Positions 32,634 to 41,686 are shown, numbered from the stretch's first letter. The stretch is DNA of 64,000 bases from Kineococcus rhizosphaerae (GCF_003002055.1 NZ_PVZF01000011.1:62001-126000); one strand, 5' to 3'. The notes: generated from the letters alone by a model not told the origin. Program-made: numbers and translations.

Positions 32634-33965
32634 GTGACCCCGTCCCGCTCCGCGCACCCCCGGTCCTCCTCCGCCACGGGGTGGCGCGCCGTCGTGCGCC
32701 CCGCCGACCCGCTGGCGCGCGCGCTGACGTCCGCCACCGCGACCAGTTCCTTCGCCAACGGCGTGTTCTACGCCGTCAGCGCGCTGTTCTTCACCCGCGT
32801 CGCCGGGCTCAGCGCGACCACCGTCGGGCTGGGCCTGTCCGTCGCGGGGGCCGTCGGCGTCGCGGGGGCGCTGCTGGCCGGCTGGGTGTGCGACGCCGTC
32901 GGGGCCCACCGCGTGCTGCTGGCCGCCACGGCGGTGCAGGGCGGCGCCCTGCTCGTCTACGTCCTGGTCCGCGACCCGCTCGCGTTCACCGTCGTGGCCT
33001 GCGCGGCCGTCGGGGGCCGCGCCGTCCAGGGCACCGCCCGCTCGGCCGTGCTCGCCACGGCGTTCCCCGGTCCGGACCGCGTCGCGGTCCGGGCGCGGCT
33101 GCGCGTCGTCACGAACGTCGGCATCGGGCTCGGCACCTGCGCGGCCGCGGCCGCGCTGCTGGTCGGGTCCGCGAGCGCGTACGCGGTCGCGCTCGTCGCG
33201 ACGGGGCTGCTGGCGCTGTCCGCGTGCGTCCCCCTCGTCCGGCTCGCGCGGACCCTGCCCGGGACGCCCGGCACCGGCGCGCCGGCCGGCCGGCCGGTGC
33301 CCGCGCCCCGAGACGGTGGGCCCGGCGGGGGACGCTCCCCGCTGCGCGACCGGCGCTACCTGGCGGTGACCGCCCTGAACGCCGTCGTGGGGCTGCACTT
33401 CGGCGTCCAGACGGTCGGGGTCCCGCTGTGGATCGCCGGGCACACCGACGCCCCGCCGGTCACCGTCTCGATCCTCATGGTCCTCAACACCGTGCTCGTC
33501 GCGACGCTGCAGGTCCGCGCGTCGCGGGGGACGCACGAGGCCGGGCGGGCCGCCCGCGCGGTCGCCACGGCCGGGGCGCTGCTCGTGCTGGCCTGCGCCC
33601 TGTACGCGACGGCCGCCGCCGGAGGCCCGCTCGCCGCCGCGGCCGTGCTCGTCCTGGCGGCCGGGGTGCACGCGCTCGCCGAGGTCCGGGCCGAGGCCGG
33701 GGCCTGGGGGCTGGCGTTCGAGCTCGCCGACCCGCGGCGGGCCGGGGCCTACCAGGGGGTCAGCCAGACCGGGATCGCGGCCAGTTCGATGGTGGCGCCC
33801 GTCGTCGTCACCACCGTCATCGCCCACGGCACGCCCGGCTGGCTCACCCTCGGCGCGGTCTTCGCCCTCGCCGGTGCGCTGACGGTCGTCGTGGTCCGCG
33901 TCGCCGTCCGCTCGCCGCGTCCCACCCCGCTGGACGCGGTGCCCCTGGCTCCCGCCGCGCGGTGA
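32634..33965 (+). CDS. MFS transporter (drug-efflux-like)
   Basis: A 443-residue protein with about twelve hydrophobic helices in two halves separated by a Pro/Gly-rich cytoplasmic loop near residue 210. The loop 2-3 motif is GWVCDAVGAHRVLL, a variant of the MFS GxxxDrxGrr signature. It probably exports a small compound; the substrate is unknown. It is divergently arranged with the ArsR-type regulator. GTG 32634 lacks a strong ribosome-binding site and may be leaderless. Confidence 0.85.
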   Translation: MTPSRSAHPRSSSATGWRAVVRPADPLARALTSATATSSFANGVFYAVSALFFTRVAGLSATTVGLGLSVAGAVGVAGALLAGWVCDAVGAHRVLLAATAVQGGALLVYVLVRDPLAFTVVACAAVGGRAVQGTARSAVLATAFPGPDRVAVRARLRVVTNVGIGLGTCAAAAALLVGSASAYAVALVATGLLALSACVPLVRLARTLPGTPGTGAPAGRPVPAPRDGGPGGGRSPLRDRRYLAVTALNAVVGLHFGVQTVGVPLWIAGHTDAPPVTVSILMVLNTVLVATLQVRASRGTHEAGRAARAVATAGALLVLACALYATAAAGGPLAAAAVLVLAAGVHALAEVRAEAGAWGLAFELADPRRAGAYQGVSQTGIAASSMVAPVVVTTVIAHGTPGWLTLGAVFALAGALTVVVVRVAVRSPRPTPLDAVPLAPAAR

Positions 33966-34070
33966 GCGGCGGGGGACGGCGTGGAGCACCGGTCCGTCGT
34001 CGACGTGGGGACCGACGCGGGGCCTGGTGGGGACGGCCTCCGGTCCCGTTCCCGGTGGCCGGGGTGCGCC

Positions 34071-34595
34071 TCAGGCTCCGCCCGTCAGGTCCCCCACCCC
34101 GTCGAACCAGTCGAGGACGGCCCGCTCGTACCGCAGCCCGAAGTCCAGGGTCACGAGGTCGAGCGGGCCCGCCCCGGCCGCGCGGGCCTGCTCGTCCTGC
34201 AGGCGGTACGCGTCCCACCGGGCCTGGTGGAGGGCGCGGTGGGTGGTGAGGAACTCGGCGAGCCGTTCGGGCGGGAGGTGCCGGGCGAACGCCAGCGTCA
34301 GCAGCAGGGGGTAGCGGATGTTCTCCTCGCCGGGGGTCCGCGCGATCCACGTGCGGAACTCCTCCCGCCCCTGGTCGGTGAGCCGGTAGACGCGACGATC
34401 CCTGGCCCCGGTGGAGTCGGTGACGATGAGCCCGGCGTCGGCCATCGCCGCGAGTTCCCGGTACACCTGGCTGCGCGTCAGGGACCAGAAACCCCCGATG
34501 CGGGCCCGGGCCGTCTCCATGAGGTCCCACCCCGACTGCGGTCCGTCGTGCAGGAACCCCAGGAGCGACCCCACGGTCGCGTTGACGCCGGCCAT
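34071..34595 (-). CDS. PadR family transcriptional regulator
   Basis: A 174-residue PadR-type repressor: a winged helix (LLGFLHDGPQSGWDLMETARARIGGFWSLTRSQVYRELAAMADAGLI, with DRRVYRLTDQGREEF as the wing) and a C-terminal dimerisation helix region. It is divergent from a four-helix membrane protein, with a palindromic GTCCAC/GTGGAC site between them, the expected arrangement for autoregulation and control of the neighbour. ATG 34595 is used; the longer frame to 34616 would run over the operator. Confidence 0.85.
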   Translation of the reverse strand: MAGVNATVGSLLGFLHDGPQSGWDLMETARARIGGFWSLTRSQVYRELAAMADAGLIVTDSTGARDRRVYRLTDQGREEFRTWIARTPGEENIRYPLLLTLAFARHLPPERLAEFLTTHRALHQARWDAYRLQDEQARAAGAGPLDLVTLDFGLRYERAVLDWFDGVGDLTGGA

Positions 34596-34610
34596 CCCAC
34601 TCCCTTGACA

Positions 34611-34648
34611 GTCCACTGTGGACGGACGACGCTGGTAGCACCGTCCAC
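34611..34648. promoter_or_regulatory. Putative PadR operator
   Basis: GTCCACTGTGGAC (34611-34623) is an interrupted palindrome directly after TTGACA, and GTCCAC recurs at 34643-34648. It sits between the divergent PadR gene and the membrane-protein gene. Confidence 0.5.
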
Positions 34649-34663
34649 AAGGGAAGGTACGAC

Positions 34664-35122
34664 ATGGATGCCCACGCAGTGCTGCTCGGAACGCACGTCG
34701 CCGCCGGGTGCACCGGCCTGCTCGTGGGCGCCGCAGCGCTCGCGGTCCCCAAGCGCCGCGGGTGGCACGTGCGGTGCGGCCTCGCCTACCAGGTGGTCGT
34801 GGCCGTCATGACCTCGACGGCCGCCGTCCTCGCCGTGACCGCGCCGCAGGTCCGGTGGGGGTTGCTCGTCATCGCCGTCGCGACGGAGGCCGCCGCGTCG
34901 GCAGGGTGGGTCGTGGCCCGGCGCCGGCGTCCGGGCTGGCTCCCGGCGCACGTCTCCCTCGTGGCGGGTTCCTACGTCTCGTTCACCACCGCGGCCCTGG
35001 TCGTGAACTGGTCGAGCCCGCTGGCGTGGATCGTGCCCACCCTCGTCGGTTCCCCCGCGATCGCCTGGGCGGCAGGGCGCGCCGGGCGGAGGGGACGGCC
35101 CGCCCCGGCGCCGTCCTGGTGA
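34664..35122 (+). CDS. Four-helix membrane protein (DUF2306-like)
   Basis: A 152-residue protein with four hydrophobic segments. HAVLLGTHVAAGCTGLLVGAAAL at the start and PAHVSLVAGSYVSFTTAALVVNW near residue 95 resemble DUF2306 proteins, whose conserved histidines sit at helix ends. The function is not known. The start ATG 34664 follows GGGAAGG. It is probably repressed by the divergent PadR regulator. Confidence 0.7.
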   Translation: MDAHAVLLGTHVAAGCTGLLVGAAALAVPKRRGWHVRCGLAYQVVVAVMTSTAAVLAVTAPQVRWGLLVIAVATEAAASAGWVVARRRRPGWLPAHVSLVAGSYVSFTTAALVVNWSSPLAWIVPTLVGSPAIAWAAGRAGRRGRPAPAPSW

Positions 35123-35207
35123 CACCGGCTCGTGCCCGACGGGCCACCGTCCGGCCATCGGACGACCGCCCCTCGCCGCCCACCCCGTGCTGCGGCACCC
35201 TGGAGCG

Positions 35208-35666
35208 GTGGAGGAGCACCGCCGGTACCGACCCCTCGGCACCGTGCGCGCCCGCCTGGGAGGGCAGGCCGCGGTGAACGCGATCCCGCTGCCCAGCCAG
35301 CGGGCCCCGCGTCCCGGGCCGGTCACCGACGCCGACGACCCCCGGCTGGCCGGGCTGCGCCGGCGCGTCGTCGAGCCGGTGGTGCGCAGCCTCCTGCGCC
35401 CCGAGGAGGTCGAGCACCTCAGCGTGCACTGGGGTCTGGACGGTCGCGACGGCGACGTCTGGGTGCGCCTCGACGTCCCCGGCGAACGGCACGAGGACCT
35501 GCTCCTGTCGCCCTGGTGGACGCCGGACCCGTGGGACGTGGACGTCCCCACCGGTGACGCCGAGGTCGCCGCCCACCTCGCCGACCGCCTGGAGGACTGG
35601 GTCTGCGAGACGTCCTTCGCCTGGGGGCAGCGACGGCGGGCCACCTACGAACTGCCCGAGGGGTAG
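35208..35666 (+). CDS. Hypothetical protein
   Basis: A 152-residue, Arg/Pro-rich soluble protein without a recognised domain. Its middle (LSVHWGLDGRDGDVWVRLDVPGERHEDLLLSPWW in outline: alternating charged and aromatic residues) looks like a small alpha/beta domain. It ends with WVCETSFAWGQRRRATYELPEG. The start is uncertain: GTG 35208 or GTG 35274, the latter with GGAGG upstream. Confidence 0.5.
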   Translation: MEEHRRYRPLGTVRARLGGQAAVNAIPLPSQRAPRPGPVTDADDPRLAGLRRRVVEPVVRSLLRPEEVEHLSVHWGLDGRDGDVWVRLDVPGERHEDLLLSPWWTPDPWDVDVPTGDAEVAAHLADRLEDWVCETSFAWGQRRRATYELPEG

Positions 35667-35703
35667 CCCACGGCGCCGGGCGCCCCCGCCTACGGTGGCG
35701 GTC

Positions 35704-36354
35704 GTGGACGACCCCGCGCACCTGCAGCGGACCCGGCACGCCTACGACGTCGTCGCCCGCTCCTTCGCCGACCTGCTGCCGGGCCTGGACGCCGAGACGG
35801 CCCTGGACGTCGCCGTCCTCGACGACTTCGCCCACCGCTGTCGCACCGCCGGCCTCGGACCGGTCGCGGACGTGGGCTGCGGGGCCGGGCGCGTCAGCGC
35901 CCACCTGGCTGCTGCCGGGCTCGACGTCGTCGGCTACGACCTCTCCCCCGGCATGGTCGACACCGCCCGCCGCGACCACCCCGGCCTGCGCTTCGAGGTC
36001 GCCGCGCTGCACGACCTGCCCGTCGCGGACGGCGCTCTCGGGGGGTTGCTGGCCTGGTACAGCCTCATCCACACCCCGCCGGCCGAGCTGCGGGCGGCGG
36101 CCGCGGAGTTCGCCCGGGTCACCGCGGCCGGTGCCCCGCTGCTGACCGCGTTCCAGGCCGGGACGGGTGAACGCGTCGAGCGGGCGCACGGGTACGGCCA
36201 CGCGGTGACCTTCACGAACCACCGCCACGACCCGCAGGTCGTGGCCGACGTCCTGACCGGTGCGGGTTTCGACGTCGTGGTCCGCCTGCACCGGGCGGCA
36301 GAGGGGCGGGAACGGACACCGCAGCACCTGATCACCGCGCAGCGCCGGTCCTGA
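35704..36354 (+). CDS. Class I SAM-dependent methyltransferase
   Basis: A 216-residue methyltransferase with motif I VADVGCGAGRVSAHLA, motif II acidic residue in DVVGYDLSPGMVD, and post-motifs LGGLLAWYSLIHTPP and VTAAGAPLLTAFQAG. It binds S-adenosylmethionine in a Rossmann fold. The acceptor is unknown. It stands alone, between a hypothetical gene and a small membrane protein gene. GTG 35704 was chosen; GTG 35695 is three codons upstream. Confidence 0.85.
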   Translation: MDDPAHLQRTRHAYDVVARSFADLLPGLDAETALDVAVLDDFAHRCRTAGLGPVADVGCGAGRVSAHLAAAGLDVVGYDLSPGMVDTARRDHPGLRFEVAALHDLPVADGALGGLLAWYSLIHTPPAELRAAAAEFARVTAAGAPLLTAFQAGTGERVERAHGYGHAVTFTNHRHDPQVVADVLTGAGFDVVVRLHRAAEGRERTPQHLITAQRRS

Positions 36355-36404
36355 CGGCATCGACCGCCTCGTGCCACAGTGGGACCGGGAGAGAGGGGAC
36401 CACC

Positions 36405-36590
36405 GTGACGCTGCTCGTCGCACTGATCGCCGTCGTGGTCCTGCTCGTCGTCCTGGTCGCCGTGCTGGCCCGGCGCGACCACGGCCGCGACCGCTCGTCC
36501 GCCGAGGCACCGCACCGCGACGACTGGGACCACGCGAGTTCGCAGGGCGTCGCCGGGTACCGGCACGAGCAGGGCGGTCCCTGGGCCTGA
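36405..36590 (+). CDS. Small single-pass membrane protein
   Basis: A 61-residue protein: one strongly hydrophobic helix (LLVALIAVVVLLVVLVAVLA) at the N-terminus, then a charged His/Asp/Arg-rich cytoplasmic tail ending YRHEQGGPWA. A GAGAGGGGAC ribosome-binding site precedes GTG 36405, which supports a real gene. Function unknown. It is convergent with the DinB-like gene, 12 bp apart. Confidence 0.55.
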   Translation: MTLLVALIAVVVLLVVLVAVLARRDHGRDRSSAEAPHRDDWDHASSQGVAGYRHEQGGPWA

Positions 36591-36602
36591 CGCGGCCTGA
36601 GG

Positions 36603-37211
36603 TCAGGCCCGCCAGCGCGGGTCCCGGCCGGCGTGGGCGAGGACCTTCTCGAAGCGCGTCGCGTCGTCGCCGACGGGCACGGGGGGTCCGAACAGCCCCT
36701 GCCGGGCCGCGGGGTCGGCCGGGATCCCGAGCACGAACTCCTCCACCGCGGCGAGGCTCTCGTCGTCGGGGACGTGCGCGCGGCCGGTGGCGACGGCGAG
36801 GTCCCAGGCGTGCAGGACGAGTTCGTCGACGGCGACCGTGGCCGCGACGGGCGCCGGCAGGTCGATGCCGCCCGCGCGGGTCGCGCCCTCCCAGGCGGCG
36901 GGGTCGGTCCAGGCGCGGGCGAGGTCGTCGAGGCGCGCGGGGAACTCGGTGCGCCACGTGGGCGGCAGCTCGTCGGGCATCTCCCCACCGGGCGGGGTGC
37001 TCGTCGTGGGACCGAGGTCCTTGCGGGCGGCGTCGGTGAACGCCACCGTCAGCCCGCCGACGTGGGTGAGCAGCGCGGCGACCGTCCCGCCGCAGGGGGT
37101 CCGCCGGTCCAGGTCGTCGTCGGAGAGGGTTCGGAGGAGGGCGGCCATCGCACCGGCCGCGGGGCTGAGGTCCATCACGGACGGTGGACTCCCCGCAGCC
37201 GGTGGACTCAT
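36603..37211 (-). CDS. TIGR03086-type metal-binding (DinB/mycothiol-like) protein
   Basis: A 202-residue helical-bundle protein of the DinB-like/mycothiol-dependent maleylpyruvate isomerase superfamily. The region with LDRRTPCGGTVAALLTHVGGL carries the first metal His, VDELVLHAWDLAVATGR the later His, as in TIGR03086. Such proteins bind a divalent metal and often use mycothiol. It overlaps the sugar transporter by 4 bp and so belongs to the LacI-controlled operon. Confidence 0.8.
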   Translation of the reverse strand: MSPPAAGSPPSVMDLSPAAGAMAALLRTLSDDDLDRRTPCGGTVAALLTHVGGLTVAFTDAARKDLGPTTSTPPGGEMPDELPPTWRTEFPARLDDLARAWTDPAAWEGATRAGGIDLPAPVAATVAVDELVLHAWDLAVATGRAHVPDDESLAAVEEFVLGIPADPAARQGLFGPPVPVGDDATRFEKVLAHAGRDPRWRA

Positions 37212-38656
37212 CGGCGCGCGGCCTGCCCGGTGTCCTCGGCGTCCCGGACCGGGACGTCGGCGGCGGCGACGTTGTCGACGAACCGGCCGGGCCGGCGCAG
37301 GGCCTGCTCGACCTGCTCCAGGCTGCGGCCCTTCGGTTCGGGCACGTACCGGACGACGAACACGATGCACAGCACGTTCATGAGGGCGTAGAGCCCGAAC
37401 GTGGCGGTGCGGCCGATGCTGTTCACGGCGCTCAGCGCGGTGACGGCGATGAGCAGGTCGAAACCCCACAGGGTGAGGGCCGCGAGGCTCGTCGCGGGAC
37501 CGCGGACCGCCAGCGGCAGGATCTCCGGCCCGAGCAGCCACACGACCGACTGCATGCTGACACCGTTGAGCCCGATGTACGCGAACAACGCCCCGACGAT
37601 GACCCACTGCTGGGCGGTGGACGTCTGCTCGGGCAGGAACGACAGCGCGAGGACGCCCATCGCGATCGCCGAACCGGGCATGAGCAGCAGCAGGATGCGG
37701 CGCCGGCCGACGCGGTCGAGCAGCAGGGTCCCGGCGATCCCGGCCGCGACGAGCATGACGCCGATGCCGATGCCGGTGAGCAGGGCGACGGAGTCGCCGA
37801 ACCCGGCGTCGGTCAGCACGGTGGGGGCGTAGTAGACGACGGCGTTGATCCCGGTGAGCTGGGAGAACATGGCGATGCCGAGCGCGGCGACGAGGGCGGG
37901 ACGGATCCAGCCCTTGCGCAGTTCCTTCCAGGGGTTGGTCGGCAGCCGGTCCTGCACGGCGTGGATCCCGGCGATCTCGGCGTCGACGTCGTCCTCGGGC
38001 CGCCGCAGCCGGGCCAGGACCCGGCGGGCCTCCTCGACGCGACCGGCCTCGACGAGCCAGCGCGGGCTCTCCGGCAACCGGGTCATGCCGAGGGCGAGGA
38101 CGACGGCGGGCACGACGGCGAGGGCGAACATCCACCGCCAGCCGCCGCTGCCGGCGAGCAGGTAGCCGCAGACGTAGGCGACGAGCTGGCCGATGGCGAC
38201 CATGAGCTGGAACAGGACCATGAGCCGGCCCCGGATGCCCGGGGGTGCCATCTCGGCGATGTACACGGGGACCATCGCCGAGGCGCCCCCGACGGACAGG
38301 CCCAGGACGAACCGGGCCGCGATGAGCGAGCCGGTGTCGGGGGCCAGGGCCGCGGCGATCGCGCCCACGCCGAACACGACGGCCACCGCGGCGACGATCC
38401 GCCTGCGGCCCAGCCGGTTCGAGAGCGCACCGCCGCCGAGGGCGCCGACCATGGCACCGACGAGGATGGCGCTGACGACGATCTCCTGCTGCCGGGAGGA
38501 CAGGTCGAAGTCGCGGCTGAGGAACAGCAGCGCGCTGGAGATGATCCCGGTGTCGTAGCCGAACAGCAGCCCGCCGAGGGCGGAGGTCGCGGCGACGGCG
38601 TAGACGAGCCGGGGCTGGCCGGTCGCGGGCGTGGACCCGCTCGCGGGGACGCTCAC
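37208..38656 (-). CDS. Sugar porter family MFS transporter
   Basis: A 482-residue transporter with twelve helices and the sugar-porter signatures: GGLLFGYDTGIISSALLFL in TM1, NRLGRRR after TM2, PESPRWLVEAGR after TM6, QLTGINAVVYYAPT in TM7 and PEPKGRSLEQVE at the C-terminus. It imports a sugar or polyol, probably by proton symport. It lies between the dioxygenase (4-bp overlap) and the TIGR03086 gene (4-bp overlap). The inferred inducer, by context, is a LacI-sensed sugar-like compound. Confidence 0.92.
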   Translation of the reverse strand: MSVPASGSTPATGQPRLVYAVAATSALGGLLFGYDTGIISSALLFLSRDFDLSSRQQEIVVSAILVGAMVGALGGGALSNRLGRRRIVAAVAVVFGVGAIAAALAPDTGSLIAARFVLGLSVGGASAMVPVYIAEMAPPGIRGRLMVLFQLMVAIGQLVAYVCGYLLAGSGGWRWMFALAVVPAVVLALGMTRLPESPRWLVEAGRVEEARRVLARLRRPEDDVDAEIAGIHAVQDRLPTNPWKELRKGWIRPALVAALGIAMFSQLTGINAVVYYAPTVLTDAGFGDSVALLTGIGIGVMLVAAGIAGTLLLDRVGRRRILLLLMPGSAIAMGVLALSFLPEQTSTAQQWVIVGALFAYIGLNGVSMQSVVWLLGPEILPLAVRGPATSLAALTLWGFDLLIAVTALSAVNSIGRTATFGLYALMNVLCIVFVVRYVPEPKGRSLEQVEQALRRPGRFVDNVAAADVPVRDAEDTGQAARR

Positions 38657-39495
38657 GCCTCTCCCATGACGAGGCCCTCGATGGTGTGCTTCTGGGTGAT
38701 GGGGGTCAGTTCATCGACGACGGGGCAGTGCAGGTGGGCCCTGACCCGCTCGGGCAGGTTCTCCCAGTACCCCTTCGTGACGGCCATGTCGTGGTGCTCG
38801 GCGTTGCCGGCGCCGGGGGCGTCGACGCCGAGGACGAGCACGGGCCGGGCCTTCTCGGAGTGGTTCTTCGTGCCGCGGTGGATGGTGAGCGCCGAGCGCG
38901 CCGAGACGTCACCGCGCTGCGGGTACTTGCGCACGGCGCGTTCGGTGTAGCGGCCGTAGTCCGCCTTGTCGGGGAACATCTCGTGCGTGAACTCCGAGCC
39001 GTCGTCGAACTGGGTGCCGAGGGCGATCTCGAACGGGCCCATGTCCTCCTCGGTGTCGACGGCGGTGAGGTTGAAGGCCAGCGAGGTCAGGCGCCCGTCC
39101 CGCTTGGTCTCCTCGGGGGCGGGGAAGTCGCGGTGCCAGGGCTGGTTGACGGCGCCGGCGAAGGGGACGTCGAACCCGAGTTCGACGATCTCGTAGTCCG
39201 GCCCGAGGACGCCCTCGCACACCTGGCGGACCCACGGGTGGTCGACGAGGTCGACGAACCCGCGCACCTGCTCGGGGTGGATCTCGACGTAGTAGCGGTT
39301 CGGTCCGCGCCCGACGGCGCCGTCGGGGCGGGAGCGGGCCTCCTCGAACGCGGCCTCGATGTCCTCGCGGAGCCGGTCGGCCCACTCGGTGCTGAAGGCG
39401 CCCTTGCGGGCGACGATGCCGTCGCGGTGGATCGTCGCGACGAGGTCCTCGGTGCTGGGGCCGTTCTCCGTGACGGGCTGGGCCTGCGTGGTCAT
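38653..39495 (-). CDS. Phytanoyl-CoA dioxygenase-family Fe(II)/2-oxoglutarate oxygenase
   Basis: A 280-residue PhyH-type oxygenase. The iron triad reads HRD in QPWHRDFPAPEE and a distal His in the IHRGTKNH region, followed by an Arg (EKARPVLVLGVDAP) that would hold 2-oxoglutarate. It hydroxylates a small substrate. Being first in an operon with a sugar transporter and under a LacI regulator suggests oxidation of a sugar-like or natural-product compound. The start is ATG 39495. It overlaps the transporter by 4 bp. Confidence 0.88.
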   Translation of the reverse strand: MTTQAQPVTENGPSTEDLVATIHRDGIVARKGAFSTEWADRLREDIEAAFEEARSRPDGAVGRGPNRYYVEIHPEQVRGFVDLVDHPWVRQVCEGVLGPDYEIVELGFDVPFAGAVNQPWHRDFPAPEETKRDGRLTSLAFNLTAVDTEEDMGPFEIALGTQFDDGSEFTHEMFPDKADYGRYTERAVRKYPQRGDVSARSALTIHRGTKNHSEKARPVLVLGVDAPGAGNAEHHDMAVTKGYWENLPERVRAHLHCPVVDELTPITQKHTIEGLVMGEA

Positions 39496-39542
39496 GACGT
39501 CCAAACCTCTTCCTCGAGCTACGGGGTCGCCCCCAGTCTGCA

Positions 39543-39558
39543 ACGTGGCATGCCACGT
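39543..39558. promoter_or_regulatory. LacI-type operator
   Basis: ACGTGGCATGCCACGT is a perfect 16-bp palindrome midway between the divergent dioxygenase operon and the lacI-family gene. The even symmetry with a central CATG/GC core suits LacI-family operators. Confidence 0.7.
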
Positions 39559-39623
39559 GGCAAATAGAGCCCCGGGAGGACCGTGCGACGATCGGCGGCA
39601 CAGCGGACGAGAGGGGTGCACGG

Positions 39624-40640
39624 GTGGCGAACCTGCGGGAGGTCGCGGCAAAGGCCGGGGTCTCGGTGCGGACGGTGTCCAACGTCGTCAGCGGCGCCGG
39701 CCCCGTCGCCCCCGCCACCCGCGCCCGCGTCCAGCAGGTGCTCGACGAGGTGGGCTACCGCCCCAACCTGGCCGCCCGCCACCTGCGCGGCGGCCGGACC
39801 GGCGTGGTCGGCCTCGTCGTGCCCGAGCTGACCTCCGCCTACTTCGCCGAGCTCGCCGGCCTGGTCGTGGCCAGCGCCGGCGAACGGTCCTGGACGGTGG
39901 TGGTCAACGAGTCCGGAGGCACCGTCGAGGGCGAGCGCCGCCTGCTGGACGACGTCGGCGGCCGGATGCTCGACGGACTCGTCGTCAGCCCCTGGGCGCT
40001 GCCGCCGGAGGAGCTGACCGCGCAGGCGGGCGAGCTGCCGCTGGTGGTGCTCGGCGAACGCGACCCCGCCGGGGTCGCCGACCACGTCACGGTCGACAAC
40101 GTCGCCGCCGCGCACGCCGTGACCACCCACCTGATCGGTCTGGGGCGCCGGCGCATCGCCGCGGTGGGCCTGCAACCGCACCTGGCCAACGGGACTGCGG
40201 CGCAACGACTCCTGGGGTACCGGCAGGCCCTGACCGACGCCGGCCTGCCCCCCGAGGAGGCCCTGGAGGTGCCCGTGGCGACGCTGCACCGCGCCGAGGG
40301 GGCCCGCGCGGCGCAGGCCCTGCTGGACGCCCCGCACGCACCCGACGCCGTGTTCTGCTTCAGCGACGGTCTCGCGCTGGGAGCCCTGCGCGTCCTGCTG
40401 CGCAGCGGTCGGCGCGTCCCCGAGGACGTCGCGCTCGCGGGGTTCGACGACATCGAGGACGGCCGCTACGCGACCCCGTCGCTGACCACGGTCTCCCCGG
40501 ACAAGCGGCAGATCGCCGACCGGGCCCTGCAGTGCCTCGCCGACCGGATCGGGCGGCGCGGGCCGGCCACCGCGCAGCGGATCGTCGTGCCGCACCGGCT
40601 GCTCGTGCGCGAGAGCACGGCGGGGGACCTCACCGCCTGA
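39624..40640 (+). CDS. LacI family transcriptional regulator
   Basis: A 338-residue repressor: N-terminal HTH VANLREVAAKAGVSVRTVSNVVSGAGPV with the hinge helix RPNLAARHLRGG, then a periplasmic-binding-protein-like ligand domain (GVVGLVVPELTSAYFAELA, PDAVFCFSDGLALGAL, VALAGFDDIEDGRYATPSLTTV). It binds a sugar-like effector. It is divergent from the dioxygenase-transporter-TIGR03086 operon across a 16-bp palindrome that should be its operator. Confidence 0.92.
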   Translation: MANLREVAAKAGVSVRTVSNVVSGAGPVAPATRARVQQVLDEVGYRPNLAARHLRGGRTGVVGLVVPELTSAYFAELAGLVVASAGERSWTVVVNESGGTVEGERRLLDDVGGRMLDGLVVSPWALPPEELTAQAGELPLVVLGERDPAGVADHVTVDNVAAAHAVTTHLIGLGRRRIAAVGLQPHLANGTAAQRLLGYRQALTDAGLPPEEALEVPVATLHRAEGARAAQALLDAPHAPDAVFCFSDGLALGALRVLLRSGRRVPEDVALAGFDDIEDGRYATPSLTTVSPDKRQIADRALQCLADRIGRRGPATAQRIVVPHRLLVRESTAGDLTA

Positions 40641-40775
40641 CCTCACGCCGGACCGGGCCCGGGGAGGACGCCGGGACGGACGACGCGGTGTGCACAGGCT
40701 CCGCACCCCGGGCGACCGGTCGGTTCCTGTGGACGGCCACGGGACCGGGCCCGTCGCGGCCCGCAGGCTGTGCGC

Positions 40776-41201
40776 ATGTCGATCCCGCACCGCGTCCTGC
40801 TGCCACCCGTCACCACCCCCGGGGACCTGACCACCCGGTGGGCCCTGGTCGTCCGCGAGGGCGACCTGACCGTCCGCGACCAGCCCCGCAACGACCTCCT
40901 GGTCCAGCTGTTCGACGCCGAGGGGCACCAGCAGTCGGCGCTCGTCGTCGTCGAGGACGTGCCCGACCGCCCCGAGGGGCCGTTCCTGCGCAACCTCGCC
41001 GCGATGCTCCACGAGGTGCTCGCCGAGCAGACCGCGGGGATCGGGGCCGCCGCCTTCGCGCTCTCACCCCCCGGGCCGCGGGACGTCGGCGCGGCGGACC
41101 TGGAGTGGGCGCAGGGCCTGGTCGAGGCCTGCGCGGCCGAGGCCTTGCGCGTCCTCGGCGTGCACCTGGTCACGGACGGGGGTGTCCACCCCCTCCGGTG
41201 A
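40776..41201 (+). CDS. Hypothetical protein
   Basis: A 141-residue soluble acidic protein (MSIPHRVLLPPVTTPGD start). The first half has strands (TRWALVVREGDLTVRDQ, QQSALVVVEDVPD); the second half is mainly helical (FLRNLAAMLHEVLAEQ, LEWAQGLVEACAAEALRVL). No known domain was recognised. The start could be ATG 40776 or GTG 40770. It is convergent with the next gene, 15 bp apart. Confidence 0.5.
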   Translation: MSIPHRVLLPPVTTPGDLTTRWALVVREGDLTVRDQPRNDLLVQLFDAEGHQQSALVVVEDVPDRPEGPFLRNLAAMLHEVLAEQTAGIGAAAFALSPPGPRDVGAADLEWAQGLVEACAAEALRVLGVHLVTDGGVHPLR

Positions 41202-41216
41202 CCGCGCGCCGGGACG

Positions 41217-41519
41217 TCAGACCGCGGCCGGTTGCCCCACCGGTCGCGGCTGCTGACGCGGGGCGGGGCGCCGCACGGCCTCCTGCAGCGTCATGCCGCT
41301 GATCGCGTCGCACAGCTCGGGCAGCGACTCCAGCACCGCCTCGGCGATCTCGAGGGGCACGGCCTGCGGGGAGAGGATCGTGACGGTCACCTTGCCGCGG
41401 CTGCTGGGCCCCTGGGACACGAAGCAACCGGGGACCCGCTCGGAGATGCCGGAGATGAAGCCGTTGAGGTCGCGGACCCCGATGGGTCTCGTGGTCTCGA
41501 TGGCCAGGACAGTCTTCAT
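41217..41519 (-). CDS. Small hypothetical protein
   Basis: A 100-residue protein. The segment MKTVLAIETTRPIGVRDLNGF is followed by ISERVPGCFVSQGPSS, GKVTVTIL and a helix (PLEIAEAVLESLPELCDAI), as in a small ferredoxin-like alpha/beta fold; the tail is Pro/Arg/Gln-rich. GAGGAG precedes ATG 41519 at good spacing. No family recognised and no clear neighbour relation. Confidence 0.6.
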   Translation of the reverse strand: MKTVLAIETTRPIGVRDLNGFISGISERVPGCFVSQGPSSRGKVTVTILSPQAVPLEIAEAVLESLPELCDAISGMTLQEAVRRPAPRQQPRPVGQPAAV

Positions 41520-41686
41520 CGCACTCCTCGCGGGCACTCGGTCGGTCTAGCTGGTCGTTCGGTGGTCGGGGGCCCGGCGGGGCCTCTCACCTTCCACCGC
41601 ATCGGCAAGGACCAGGTGCCACAACACCGCGGGTGTCTGGATTCACCCTGAACGGAGCAGGCTCCCCGTCGACGCCGTCCCCGGGG

